NCBI GenBank assembly: GCA_948099385.1
Contig: CANUEZ040000168.1
Location: 7,173,501-7,237,500 of the forward strand
Origin: Fasciola hepatica
Lineage: Eukaryota > Platyhelminthes > Trematoda > Plagiorchiida > Fasciolidae
DNA: 64,000 nucleotides
Direction of reading: 5' to 3'
In this document: positions 32,606-44,785 of the stretch, in pieces
Layout of the letters: every line of letters begins with the position of its first letter
Numbering within the stretch: position 1 is the stretch's first letter
Translations under genes and position numbers: made by a program
The notes under the pieces: generated by a model
Databases searched by the model: none
What the model was told of the DNA's origin: nothing
Seen by the model: the letters and a program-made list of their open reading frames with translations, nothing else

Positions 32606-35600
32606 TGAAAGTCTTAAACCTGCTCATTACAGAAGTTAATGGCAAACAAATAAACTAACCATACGTAATCTGTCCATCTGAACCGGAATTTAAACCTTCG
32701 CTTTTATAGTAAAATGATTGAAGTTTTGAAGCACAATCTGCAAACGGCAGAATGCGGTTCCGAGGTTTTGGCAAGATGATAAACCGACCTATTTTCTGTT
32801 ACACTAACACCTCGATCATTCACGACCGTACCTTCCAGAACCCGCCGCGAATGTTGGGATATGCCACTGAAAATACTAGTAATCGCTTACTTCTAGAGTT
32901 CAGTCCAAAATATGACTCAGATCCTATCTTCTAGTTCCGTTGTTTGCAGCCATTTACGGAAGCTTCTGCATTAGAAATGAAATTTGTATTTTCGCACAAG
33001 ATCGTCTGAAGTAATTTGGCAGCCGGTACTCTTTCCACTATACGCAGTGTTATACTCAGTACCTCTGGCTGGGTTTTGCGCCATCACACTATTTTAACTA
33101 CTTGTCACTCCTTCCCTGTCAAGCTTGTTACTTCCCTGTAGTTCTACCGACACGTTATATTTCGTTTTACCAACAATAGAACAGTGTTTACAGAATTAGT
33201 CGTGCTCCGCTTTCCGTTATTCAGAATTAAAATGTTGCATTTTGTTATCTACTTCACATTTCGCACGCTTTTCGCCGATTTCTCCTGATTTTGACCGACT
33301 TGTTCAGTCCAGTTCATTCTACCGTCAACCTCGCATTTCTCTGCTCTGGCTTAGGCTGCTACTCAGCAGCGTTGTCTAGTCAAAAACCGAATGAATCTTT
33401 CCTTGGAGTGAAAACAGAGCATGAATGCAACTACGCCAATGGATGCGACACCCAGCCATGTCACTTAATGTCTCCAACCATCTGCTAGGGGAGTCTTGTG
33501 GTTCCCCCACCCCGGAAGTCAGACTACTCTTACGTCACCAAGTCCACTGATCCACCCTCCTAAAGAAAAAAGAAGACAAACTCAAACGAAAAATCCCTGA
33601 AACTGCTTTTTCGTTGTAGTCGTATGATTGTGGATGGAAAAATAGTTAATTCCCAGTGAGAACTTCGCGAATTCGTGAATTATCGAACAATGAGGCGCAA
33701 ATACACGAGGTATTACTCTGTACGTCAGGAGACCAGTGTAGCAGTAGGTAATAGATAACCATATTGATTCTTGGTTGATAAAAATTTGGGAACCCTGCTG
33801 GTGCATTACCTTCTGTGGGCTGGTGGCGGCCCGATAAAGATAAGAGACAAAAATGAGGTATGTTAACAAAATGCTAGTGTACAGAAATGAGGTGCAACAG
33901 AAATAGAAAAAGGTGACTCACAGTGTGTCCACGATGTTCAGCAAATGGGTATCAAACCGGTCACACGAAATTGCCCCTCACTTTTATTTCGAAGCAGCTT
34001 TCAGTCAGACGGTTGTACGTCGTTCGAATGGATCCTAATAGCTCCAGAGTTGACTGCTGAGTCGCGGTAGGTGCACTAAAAACTGCATTTGGTATGGTAT
34101 GATTTTGGTCATGATTGCCATGGGTCACAGAACTCTCACAAGAAACGCAGAGAGAACTATCCGCTGTAATCTCTTGCGGGTGCTTTGAAAATGTGTCTTT
34201 ATTAATTTGATGAATCAGTAGAATGTTGCATATAATTCAGTGAGGAGAAAATGATAGGATATGAGGAATATATAAGGTACCGCAGGCCAGCTGACTCGTG
34301 GATTTGTCCCTCTGTTCGTTCACTTGCAGATTAGAAATGTGCGAATTTCCCTCAGATCACTGTACCAGCAAACTACAGTGCAAATGGGTGATTCCGTTTA
34401 GCTGCCTAGTACGGCCCAACAGCAAAACTGATGCAAACCTTTTTTCGATATTGGCTTTCATTCCCAAAACATTTTGTCTTGTTTGTATCATTTTCCTTGT
34501 TGTACCGGAAAGCGATTACAAGTATGTGTTTGAGTATGTGCGTGTCAGCACTGACTACGCCGTTATTTGTTGCTACAATTTCACCAGAATGATTTGAACT
34601 GGATTCACGAGCCACGAGACGGCACAAGTGATAGCAGACGATCTGCAGTTGGCGGACCCACTACTGAATCTGCATCATCCCGGTGACACCAAGTGAGATT
34701 TTCAGCACCAGATAGAATTACAAATGAGTTCGACTAAATAAATTGGTGCCCCGGTTTTGAGGACTATACTAAACCCGGGCGAGGTGGTTATTTGCATGAC
34801 CAAATAATGAAGTTTGGAGTCTCTCAGAATGAAAGACAAAACAGTGTTTCAATCAATCCGCATTCTGAGTCGTTAGTCTTAATATGGCTTCCGTAAAGTC
34901 GAATATTGGGACATTTTTGTGGCAGGACTGTAATGCTACCAGTGGTTGAATACAGAAATTTGCCACCACTCGGGAATATTTCCAACGATCTGGTAGAAAG
35001 TATAGCAGTGAGTTTTGATAGCTGTACTATTCAGTAGTGCTTTACTATATAAAGTAAGCTTAGGTGGTTCAGCTGCTGAAAACTGATGCAATTGCTAATA
35101 AAATGATTGCATCAAACTTCTTGTAGTCGTTAAGTTACGCGTAACACAATCCAAAAGAGGCCAAAAGTCTAATGGTGGTTTTCAATACAGTTCTTTATAA
35201 ACAATCATACGTATTACACAGAAACTGTACAAACCTCTACAGTAAATTACAGTCAGCCAAATGCAAGTAAATTCAGGATCCCTTAAGACTGAAGCTTTTA
35301 AGTCACCGAAATATCTGTGGATAATATGGGTCGAAGATCGTAAGACTAAATCAGTGCACGCACCATTCAGCGCTCGTATAAGGTCAATGTCCGATGTGTG
35401 GTTCGACGGGCGAGCCGGTGTGGTGCAAAGCACCAAAGAAAAACACGAATTTGGGATGAGGTTGGGGGGTTCGATTCGACTTTCAGCTAGAGCCTCGAAT
35501 TCCGTTGTTTGGTCGATTAAAGTGGTCGTATTCTGGGTTATTTCGTCTCTGAAAACAAATCAAGGATGAAATGATAAGCAGACTTGGGTAATACGAAGTG

Positions 35601-35989
35601 CACCTGCTACTGAGTGAAATGTTGGATGGTGCATGAACCTCGGTCTAGGATGGAAAACACTTACTGAGACAACTGTGAATTCCGCTTCGGTTGGGCCGTA
35701 CCGGCATCTTTGAGTGTGGATTATTCGCCCAAACTGCAAATTCCTGCTTGGCAATCATAAGTAGGTTGATAATTCGAATGAATTCAGTCGAAAGTTCCAA
35801 AGCATCAGTCGGCCTTACGGATTGCTTAATGTAAAGTTTTGTTTTGAAAAGGAGTGGATAAAACCAGTGCCACTGGTTGATCTCAAATCTGAACGAAAAT
35901 CTAATCCAATTTTATTCGACTGATGACAGGTGCGTTAGTGTGCACAAATAAGAAAGTAATACTCTCAGCTCCCAAAATTCATACAGAGC
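32606..35989. other. No recognised gene
   Basis: Open frames of 60-100 codons occur on both strands (for example 34298-34597 + and 35182-35436 -) but have no recognisable motifs and mutually overlap. A B-box-like GGTTCGATTCG at ~35468 stands alone. Confidence 0.4.
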
Positions 35990-36416
35990 ATAAAAGGCTT
36001 TCGAGAGTGGCTGGCGAACGTGTCTCCTATCGGGTCTAGCAGCGAATACCAACGATATCCCCTCTATCGGACGAATAGAGAAGACGCAAGTCGGTTTACA
36101 GATGCAAGGTGTATTCTATATATCGTGGCACCGAAACAGTACCGATACGAGAGATACACCGAACGGAAAACGAAACGAAACGCAACGGCTGTGCAGAAAG
36201 CGAATCGCGAGCGTGTACAATCGGCGAACGACCGAAAGTGAAAGTGATTTAAAACGAGGTCGACGGAAACCTCGGAAAAGTCAGTCCAGTAAAACGTACG
36301 CAACCGGAGAACGCTATGAGGTCGATGTCAAACATCATAAAAGATCGTAGAGAAAATAGATCCAAAATGGTGTCCATAAAACAGTCATTTTCTCAAAACG
36401 ATCGAGGTCATTACAA
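35990..36416. repeat. Dispersed repeat, family B copy 2
   Basis: Same-orientation partner of 26150-26575. The + strand is open from 36020 to 36241 with an Arg/Lys-rich translation (KTKRNATAVQKANRERVQSA), but shifts in the other copy argue against a conserved protein. Confidence 0.85.
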
Positions 36417-37959
36417 GAGTAACTGGACTAAACAAAAGGGTTTTCACCGATATTTTGGATCGGTTATAGAGGGCTGTTAGCACTAATATAGCCCATGTCT
36501 TCCAAATGGACAAACAAGTATACCCAGATGCCGATACTGTCATATTGCTTTATATTGTTTGCGTATTTTTTTTTCGGAGTTCTATCGACGGTGAATTACA
36601 TTTAGCACAGATGACTACTGACTCACCATATGGCAGCTTCATACTTCGTCTACAATTGATTGAGTTCAATTTCTGCCGAGTGCTATACCAGAAACTGGAA
36701 TTATCGTCTACGTTCTCCAAGTTTGCGTTTATTTTCTCACTATAGCCTCTACAGTCTATCGATTCCACCATTAGAATCGCGTGATAAAACACGGCCTTCT
36801 AGTAGGGCATCTAACAATTTCAGGATGAGTGGTACGAATTGAGAGTAATGTATTGTCAATTCCTTTTTCATTTGGCCGGAAAAGTTGACCAGAACCCCTG
36901 GCATCGTACTGAAATATCGTCACAGTTCTTTCGTGACGATATGGGCTGACTCATTGTTGATGGACAACCAGGTCACCGCGTGAGTCAGCACACGTGCAAT
37001 GTCGAGCCCAAGGCTTGAGACAACGGAAACATGAGTGACAGGACAACCGACTGGTGGCATGGTTTGCTAAAACGATTGATGGATCCTGTTGCCCGGTATT
37101 TAAGCCTCAGGGGTGGGTTGCCCACACTACTTAGGACCACTACGTTGAATGCAATAACTGGGTCCGTTGGCCAGCCTCCCATACACCCATTGAGTTTTGC
37201 ACTAATAAACGAGATGATGATTCCAGAGAAGGAAAGTCTTCTCACTGGAGTTGGTGAGGCAGTTCAAAATATCTACACATTGTGGACCATCTTTTCGAAC
37301 CGAACTTTTCACCACTTATTCAGCTTATGATATCGAACCATTTTTCCCAGATAGCCTTCGTAAGTAAGCGATTTAGAAGCCTGACGGACGACCGAATATT
37401 TTTTCAACTTCTGTCGTGGTTCATCTCTAGCTACCTGTCAGTGAATGAACTCCATATACAACCCCAACTAGAACACCAACCAAACAGAACGTTGTGCATC
37501 CCATTCAGTACATTCTATCCCTAAATTGCTGAACTGTTGCTCTAAACCAGTTGGGTGTATTTTTTATCACTATTTTCCTACCGTTATCTTCACCCCCTTT
37601 CTTACTACAAAAGCCATTTTTCTTTTGTTGTCTACTTTTTTATATGTATGACACACCGACTATTTTTCAAGACTTGTCGTGGACACTAGACTCACCGATA
37701 TGCTGTCCAGATTCCTAATAAATAACATACTTTTTCTCTAAGTTGCTACGCTATTGCCTTTCCCTCTCCCTAAGTGGGCTAGCGAAGTCCGACCAGCTTC
37801 TCCGAGACTAGGTTGATGTTCTGCCGATTAGTCATGCTTCATGAACCGACGAGGACTTTAATATCCTATAAGACATTCTTCAGGGCACTGAGAGTTTTCC
37901 TGGACTGAGGCGTCGATACCTCAAACCTTCGAAGGGTTCTCCGTGTATCTTCATCCTAT
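36417..37959. other. No recognised gene
   Basis: A GGTATTTAAGC sequence at ~37095 could be a retroelement promoter, but no LTR partner was found. The remaining short open frames have no motifs. Confidence 0.4.
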
Positions 37960-38160
37960 CTCGCTCAGCTTATCTGAATGATCCTGCTACTCTGTGCTCC
38001 CGTTCTATTCACCGGAGTTGAATCTATTAGGTACCTCGGAGTGACGTTGAACACTGACATTCACTAGTCGTCTCATATTGTCAACTGAGTGCACAAATCA
38101 CAGTACCTTTTCTTTCAAATTCGGAAGCTCAGGCTGGTCCTCTCTTAACCTAAATTTATA
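37960..38160 (+). mobile_element. LINE RT thumb fragment
   Basis: The frame reads TGVESIRYLGVTLNTDIH, then after two stops QYLFFQIRKLRLVLS. This fits the 'VKYLGVTLN…RRLLFFIRKLRL' region just after the RT palm of Jockey/CR1-like LINEs. The rest of the element is missing. Confidence 0.5.
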
Positions 38161-38389
38161 TCTTCCTTTATTTCTCAGAGAATTTAAACAATCGCCAACT
38201 AATGCTCACCGTGATCTTTCCCGCCTTAATGATGAAGAATTTTAAATTATTTTGAGGTATTCGTACTCTCTGTCGAGTTTTTTTAATCAACTAACAATGT
38301 ATGTTAATTGCACATTAATACCTATGAAAAATGTGTTGGCTTTACTAGAAGTCACAATAGCTTCACTTCAAGTTAAAATAGTGCTTATC

Positions 38390-38825
38390 ATTTTGAGTTT
38401 AAGTTGGAAAGCGATCCCATTGGTTTGCTAAATTACCACAGATCCTCGAAATTGTCACAGAGTTGGAAAACTATGAGTTTAACTTGAGAACCGAACGCAA
38501 TGGTTGGTAGTGGCATCGATGAAGTGCATCTCATTGATCGACTGATTGCAAGCCTCTCTGGCTGACGACTGGCCGTTGTGACCACCTGTCTTTCCGTGTA
38601 AAAATGGTGCAGACCTTATTCGTGCTTCATGTCGCGCTCGCGAACGGACGTCGGTCCAGTGGATCAGTGGCACCATGTGATGTGACCGGGAAAATCAAGC
38701 TGTCCTCACTCTATCAATTTAAATGGTGACACATTACTTTAGACTCTTCTGGGCTAGCGCATGAAATTCGATTATCGGATAGGCAGAACTGAGATACCGG
38801 TTGCTGAATAACGTCAACACTCGGT
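38390..38825. repeat. Dispersed repeat, family C copy 1
   Basis: Aligns in the same orientation with 44385-44785 over ~400 bases at about 75%. Shared blocks include AGAACCGAACGCAA, AAGTGCAT, GACGACTGGCCG / GACGACCGGCCG and a GGCTAGCG…TTCGATTATC stretch. No coding sequence or tRNA boxes seen. Confidence 0.75.
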
Positions 38826-38869
38826 TCATAGACATGACAAAGAAAAGAAAATACGATTAGCAACCAATT

Positions 38870-39075
38870 AATCATGCAGCAACAAAGCCTAACTCACTAG
38901 TGAAAACCATGGAAGCTTTGTACAGCTTTCTTATCCTTAGTAGGAAACTTCAGAAATGCACATCCACCGAGCCCCACAGCGAGACCTTGACCCGAGGTAA
39001 ACCATTTTGAATCGAACACCCAACCACTAGGCCACCCGGCTGGCTCTCAATGGTTTATCGAACCCATAAACCACA
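38870..39075 (-). repeat. tRNA-derived SINE, copy 2
   Basis: On the minus strand: GAGAGCCAGCCGGGTGGCC, an A-box TGGCCTAGTGGTTGGGTG, a decayed B-box (GGGTCAAGGTC), then GGGGCTCGGTGGATGTGC. It matches the + strand copy at 28774-28980 on both sides of the tRNA-like head. Confidence 0.75.
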
Positions 39076-40289
39076 CGATATAGCGCCCTTTTGTCACCGG
39101 TACTGCCAGCAACAAGATGAACTGTTTATTAATCAAATCCAATGTCCTACTGCTGAACTGGGATCATATAAACTACTTATACTTGGGGAATTGCTTTCAC
39201 CACGCAAAGTTGGATAACAGGTGGTGTTTCTGCAGTACTTTTAATTCCCAACCAGCATGGTTACTATCTTACTTGAATCGTTAGGACCGTGAATGGACAA
39301 AATATCCATTTTCAGAATCACAGGATGGTTCTTCCATAACTAGTTTGTAGATTTACCAGGCTAACCGTCCGAACGAGGACACAAGGTTTCAAGTTTGGAT
39401 TTTCGATGTGATTCGAATGGTATTATAACTGGATGACAGGAAAACATTTTCTGATACAGTACCATATCACTCACATTCCTAACCAGTATGCCTATACGGT
39501 AGTTTCTCACGAAAAGTGGTAAACATATTTTCATGTGTACAAAATATGTACAGAGTACTTGAGTTCCTGTTATAATTAAAATATAGCGTTTGTACTCCCC
39601 ATGTGCGTGTATCCGGAGACTCTACAGGAGCGAACACCTTCAACTAACCGTAACCTGTGGAATCTCACAGTAAAATATGGAAACTGTTGTACCATCTGGA
39701 GACATTTACTTTCAACTCCTAGTCAGTACACTCTATAAGGATAAAAAGAATCCTCCGATTTGTACTTTCTGGATAAAATCTGTGGAAATTAGAGTATGAA
39801 ATCAGTGGCGATCAGCGGTATATTCTGGAGAGAATGTTATTATCTTTGATCATCTTTGCTGGAACACATTGGAAGACAAAAGTGTTGGACCAGCTGAATT
39901 TTCGCCATATTTCCACTTCTATATTCTCCGACGAAACCTTACCTGGTCAGAACGACCGAATGCACAATACTGTACTGCATACCAAATTTCGGAACGAAAC
40001 TATGCACTAATTAGAGCAGAAAACATAAAAATGGAGGGCGACAGAAGTATGGGATCCCTTGTTCAGGTGCACTGCCCCTTGGAAAATGTCGCAGAGCCAG
40101 ACTGACCAATGAGTGCAGCGAAAAGCTGATTACTTCCATCTGTGGATTTGAAGACTGACAAATCCATCGGAACCGGAATCACGTGAGTTATAAGCACTGC
40201 AGCACATGATGCACCCCAATGATTTAGCGACCTTCATTCTCGTTGGTTGCACGTTTATACGTTACAGAACTCACGCCAAATTTTGTCTG
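39076..40289. other. No recognised gene
   Basis: A 78-codon open frame (39869-40105, +) has no motif I recognise. No inverted repeat matching the other side of the Tc1 relic was found. Confidence 0.4.
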
Positions 40290-41290
40290 CTCGATGCCAC
40301 AAGGAAATAAACTAACAGATTTTGTGAAGGGTGAAACATTCGCGTTCTATCAAACGGGACTCCGTTTGCAGAAGATATCCAGGCAATACAAGAGATCGGA
40401 AAACTTCATTTGACGGTATCTGGAATAAAACGAGTCATGTTTACCTAAAAAACTGACGAGTCGTCCAAAACGTCTGACGAAAGTGGACAAACGCAGATTA
40501 ATTCGTTTAGCCTCCAATAACACATACTCCACGTCTACGTCGAAAGCTTTGATCAGAGTCAGTGTTTCGAAAAGAACGTTACAAAGTACGCTGAAGGCTT
40601 TACCATGGACGGAATACGAAAACATGAGCAGGGGCATTGCTCTCACACCACTGTATAAAGAACAACGCTTCTCATGGGCTGAACCACAAGCACGGACAAA
40701 CAAGTGGGAAAGTTTTTACTTTGGTGACGGAAAAAATAATTTTTATAAGGACTGGAGGCTTGGAATTATTGCTGGAATGCTATCAGAAGAGGAAGGATTT
40801 TCAGTCAAAGAAACAGCGACAAAGGCTCAGTGATGTTTAAGGAAGCCTTCTCAGTCAAAGGCCAAAATGAGCTAGTTACGCTTGTGGGTATGCAAGCTTC
40901 CGTTGCGTTTATTCGTACATGGGAGCAGTTTTTTCTGCCGCTAATGACCAGAAAATTACAAGATGACGCCATATTCTAACATGATAATATTTCTGTCTAC
41001 TGCTGTTACACTATAAAATGCTGGCTGCTTTTCCGTGGGACCAAGAACATTCAGTGATCAACCCGTGGCCCCGATTTGAACCTGAGTGAGAATCTATGGA
41101 ACGTAGTTGCTCTCCAGGTATACAAAAATTCTACGGTTCACCAATCAAAGAGTGAGTAGTTAACCACCATTGGGCGATAATGAGTGAATATTGATCAAGG
41201 GACAGTCACAGCTCATGTAGCACGTATTCTAAAAAGATTTATCGAGGTCCTCAAGCACACGATTTTAGACAGTAGCTTTTGAAGTCCAGC
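40290..41290 (+). pseudogene. Tc1-like transposase relic (DD34E)
   Basis: The cut-and-paste transposase can be followed on the + strand. The N-terminal helix-turn-helix lies near 40340-40400 (FYQTGLRLQKISRQYKRSEN). A second DNA-binding block begins in the open frame at 40483 (DKRRLIRLASNNTYS, SVSKRTLQSTLKALPW). The first catalytic Asp lies in FYFGDGKNNFYKDW at ~40730. The rest continues through GSVMFKEAFSVKGQNELVTL, a HDN motif at 40980-40988 (second Asp) and GPDLNLSENLW with Glu at 41088-41090. Exactly 34 residues separate Asp and Glu, the Tc1 signature. Stops at 40977-40979 and between the two acidic residues, plus an earlier one in the N-terminus, inactivate it. Terminal inverted repeats were not found. 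Confidence 0.9.
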
Positions 41291-41649
41291 TGAGGGGTTC
41301 CATGCTTTAGTTGCCTCCTCTTACGCATATTCTCATTTAATTAGCTTATAATAAATTATTTGTTGTGGAACTTCGTATTCTGCTTTTTAATAGGTATTCC
41401 ATCTTTCTGACTAGTTATAGTTTCGTTAGAGAATGCAAGAGCGGAAAATGATAGGAGTCCTGATTTTGTGTCGTGCAGTGGGTGCTGCAAAATGCCAATT
41501 GTTTGCAGCTGACCACAATCGAAACTGTTGACATTATCGATTATCCACTCTGCTAGATGAGTTGAAATACCCAATTAAAACGGTTTGCTGATGAACCAGC
41601 TGAGTTAGGAAACTATGGCAAACTCATTTAACTAGAAAACACCATCTGA

Positions 41650-43960
41650 CGTGAGAGACAATTCATCCCTGAGTCTGAAAATACCATAAACCGCTTTCTT
41701 GTGTCACTATTCCATCCATGCTCAAACATGAAGAATATCCCGTGGTAATAATTTCTGTTTGTACATTGCAATGCAAAAAGTGGTTCGAAATAGCAACAAA
41801 ATTAGGAGTAAATCTCGAAAGGTCTTGAGTATGTCCCGGAATGGATCATAGTTCGGTAAAGTTCTTCGGTCACCGGGCTTTCCATAACTGTTTGAGGAGC
41901 TCTGGATTAATTCTATGACTTTCTCTGAATACAGGAAAACCAAAATAGTCTAATTTATTTCCCCTGAATATACCCTTAGACGGCTTGATCACGACATTCT
42001 TATCTCTGAATGGTTGTAATAGTTGCAAGAGCCTTTCACTATGCTCTTTCTCATCCTTCTCAAACATGAATACATCGTTTTGATACGCCTTACCACCTTG
42101 CCGCCCATCAACAACCTGGTGGTGTTCAAGCGGTTATCATCGTGGACTTTGTGTTATAAAGGTCCGAGTTCGATTGCCGCCACAGCCGTTCACTTTCCTA
42201 TCTGGCAGTCTTTCATTGGCCATAACCTCCCTCCTGAGTTGTCGTATGTAAGTGTTTGATAAATAGAAAGGGAAGTAAAAGGAGTACATTTTTATATTTA
42301 TATTTTCGGTCTGGAAAATTGCAGCTGACGCATGTAGACTGAATGGAAGAGAACTGAACTGATACAGTCCCGATTCAATGTTTTAGTTGTGTACCAGTTT
42401 GCTAAGTCATCCAATAGTATCTGCAAATATGCTTTAGTAAGGCCTATCACGGAGAACATTCCACGCCCCCCCCCCGTAAGCTCTTAAATAAGTCCTCAAA
42501 GTATTGTACGGTTGCTGCAAATCGTCGGAGTTTAGTCAGTTTAGTCAGTCTGAAATCACCACAAAGTCTTGGAGACAATCCGTCACTCTTGGTGACGACA
42601 ACAATAAGGGTAACCCAAGCGGAAGACTGTATTGATGAAACCACCACCTCATTGCAGATTGACTTCAGCATCAAAAGTACCTTTCCACGCATCCCATACG
42701 GTAAAAGTCTAGACCTCCATCCGTCACTAGTTTGTCTGGTTACATTCGTATATCACCTTGTATGTGCGTACATTCGTCAACCAATACACGAATTTCGTCA
42801 GTGTTTAATGAATGAAAAAGTAGCACTGGGACTACCTTGAAACTTCGAATAGCACTCAAACCCAGGATACAAGGGCCCTCTCTGGAGCCAAGGAATTTGA
42901 CAGGTGTACAACCACCTGCGTCATACAGTACATTTAGTTCGCGCTCGTCAAGAAGATCAAGCTGATGCCCCGTAACTAAGGAGCACAATAGTATCTGTCT
43001 TACGAAGAGGAGAGTTGGGCGACATTTTAGATAAAGCCTTTTTATGAATAACCGATTCAGTAATTCTAATATTTTCGACAAATGAAAGGCGCATTCCAGA
43101 AATAAAACTTAAATTATTTCTGATTGAATTGCTGACTGCGGCGCGGAACATTCAAATAAATTAATAAAGACTCACTTCAAGAAACCTCAGAATCGGCAGA
43201 GTGGCACTTGCTTGCTCTATGTACCTTCTTGATATACCTTGATTTCCCACGTGCATGACATGCTTCCTTGCGAACTCGGATTGCGGAACACATAGGTAAA
43301 TCACCGCACGACAAACTCGAGTTAAGATGGTGGAATACGGCCTTCGACCTTACAGGATTTTCTGGCTCGACAGCTGGAACTGAAAGTAACTGGTTGTACA
43401 TGACTCTTGGAGTTTTTTTCTAATACACAACGAATTAGTCTGCAGTGGTTTCCGTCACGTCGTCAAACTGACTGCAAATCAAACGGGTTTCCGTGAATGT
43501 GGGTCTTCTTAACAATAGCTTCTTCAGTAATTCATGGGTAATTGGGCCAACCATCATGTGGTCACGCAGATGTGTTTCCAGTTGATCTCCAAAGTTGCAT
43601 TTAGCTATTCACATCAGTTGGACGAACACAGAATCTCGGAGTCTATCAGTGGGATCCCTGATCAAGGTAAAGAATTCCGCACGCTCTGCAGTTTAGAAAT
43701 TAATCGGCACGACATGACCCAGAAGAAGTTTCTTCATCTCTTCAAACGGAATCAATGATGAGGATCTGGGAAACGACAGAGTCCTCATTTACGAATATAG
43801 TCCAAGACCGCCCGAAGTGAGAAAATGTGCCATTTAGTTTTTTTCGCTCGACGTCACTCCGAATTGCACACCGTCATTCATAACGTTCGATCCGTTATTC
43901 AACCTCTGTTGTCCCTGCATGTAGATTTATCGACTCGGTAACAGACAGTTTCATTGGGCG
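41650..43960 (-). mobile_element. Ty3/gypsy retrotransposon 2, truncated relic
   Basis: Reading down the minus strand: a gag zinc-knuckle region (43401-43180, KAVFHHLNSS…CSAIRVRKEACHARGKSRYI), a protease-to-RT linker (43081-42740), the RT fingers at 42692-42447 (SSAWVTLIVVVTKSDGLSPR, LCGDFRLTKL), then after an insertion the palm at ~42095 (YQNDVFMFEKDEKEHSERLL) and thumb (PSKGIFRGNKLDYFGFPVFR) to ~41700. The catalytic YxDD is altered to YQND. RNase H and integrase are missing or unreadable. A tRNA-like SINE separates fingers from palm. Confidence 0.85.
42090..42430 (+). repeat. tRNA-like SINE inserted in gypsy 2 RT
   Basis: Bases 42116-42180 can be drawn as a tRNA-like fold: acceptor pairing GTGGTG with CGCCAC, an anticodon-type hairpin with GACTTT and AAAGGTC, and a B-box-like AGTTCGATTGC. 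It sits where the gypsy RT should run from fingers to palm, so the whole insert is probably this SINE and its body; the ends are approximate. Confidence 0.6.
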
Positions 43961-44384
43961 GCACCAATTGTTGAATTCGCCTTGGACAAACAGCACTAAG
44001 CTCTTCTCGGGGAACTCCTACGCCTCAGTCGCAAGTCAGAACCAAGTCTGGCTCACACTAAATTGTAGATTGTAGATTTCCAATACTTCACATGCTAGAA
44101 GTATATATTAAAAAGTAAAAAGGAATATGATGAGGCCTGAAGTAAGAAGGGGACACAAGATAGGAACTTGAATACACGCACTGCTTTACAGCTTTCGCAA
44201 AGCCCAATCAGTTCGCACTCTCAAATGATACCACGGTCGACAAACAATGACCCACCACAAAAACTCTGTGATTAAATGCATATGACAGACTAATTTCATA
44301 ATATAAGCACTGAACTTCCCTTATTCAGTAGGTCAGTACTGAAAAACGACGAATGCAGCACGTCCCCTAGTATATCCATTTAAC
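43961..44384. other. Flank upstream of gypsy 2
   Basis: A TTGGTGCCGCCCAATG sequence (minus strand, ~43970) could be a remnant of a tRNA primer-binding site, but no LTR could be delimited. Otherwise nothing recognised. Confidence 0.3.
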
Positions 44385-44785
44385 ATGGATTTGAGAAACT
44401 ATCACAATGATTTGGGGATCTATCACAGACTTGGAAAACCACAAGTATAATTTTAGAACCGAACGCAAGGGTTGGTTGTCGCATCGGTAAAGTGCATTTC
44501 ACTGGTCAACTGGCCCAAGCCTCGGGATGACGACCGGCCGTGGAGACCACCTGTCCTACAACACTCTTCCCGTGCAAACATGGCACAGACCTCAGTCGTG
44601 CGACTTGTCGAGCTCACGAACGGACTTCGATCTGGTGGGTCATGTGATCTGAGCTAGAGAGCATGGATGTCTAGTAATGGAAACGACTGCTTATTGCTTT
44701 GGACGCCTCTAGGCTAGCGAGAACAGTTCGATTATCCGGTGGACGGAGAGGTGACACTGGTGTCCGAACTACATCAACATTCTAA
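44385..44785. repeat. Dispersed repeat, family C copy 2
   Basis: Partner of 38390-38825, same orientation. The two copies bracket gypsy 2 and the Tc1 relic, but they do not behave like its LTRs because they are separated from the gag by ~430 bases of unrelated DNA. Confidence 0.75.

Noticed and set aside
38390..44785. LTR pair of gypsy 2
   Set aside because: The repeats do not abut the gag or any primer-binding site and lack clear TG…CA ends.
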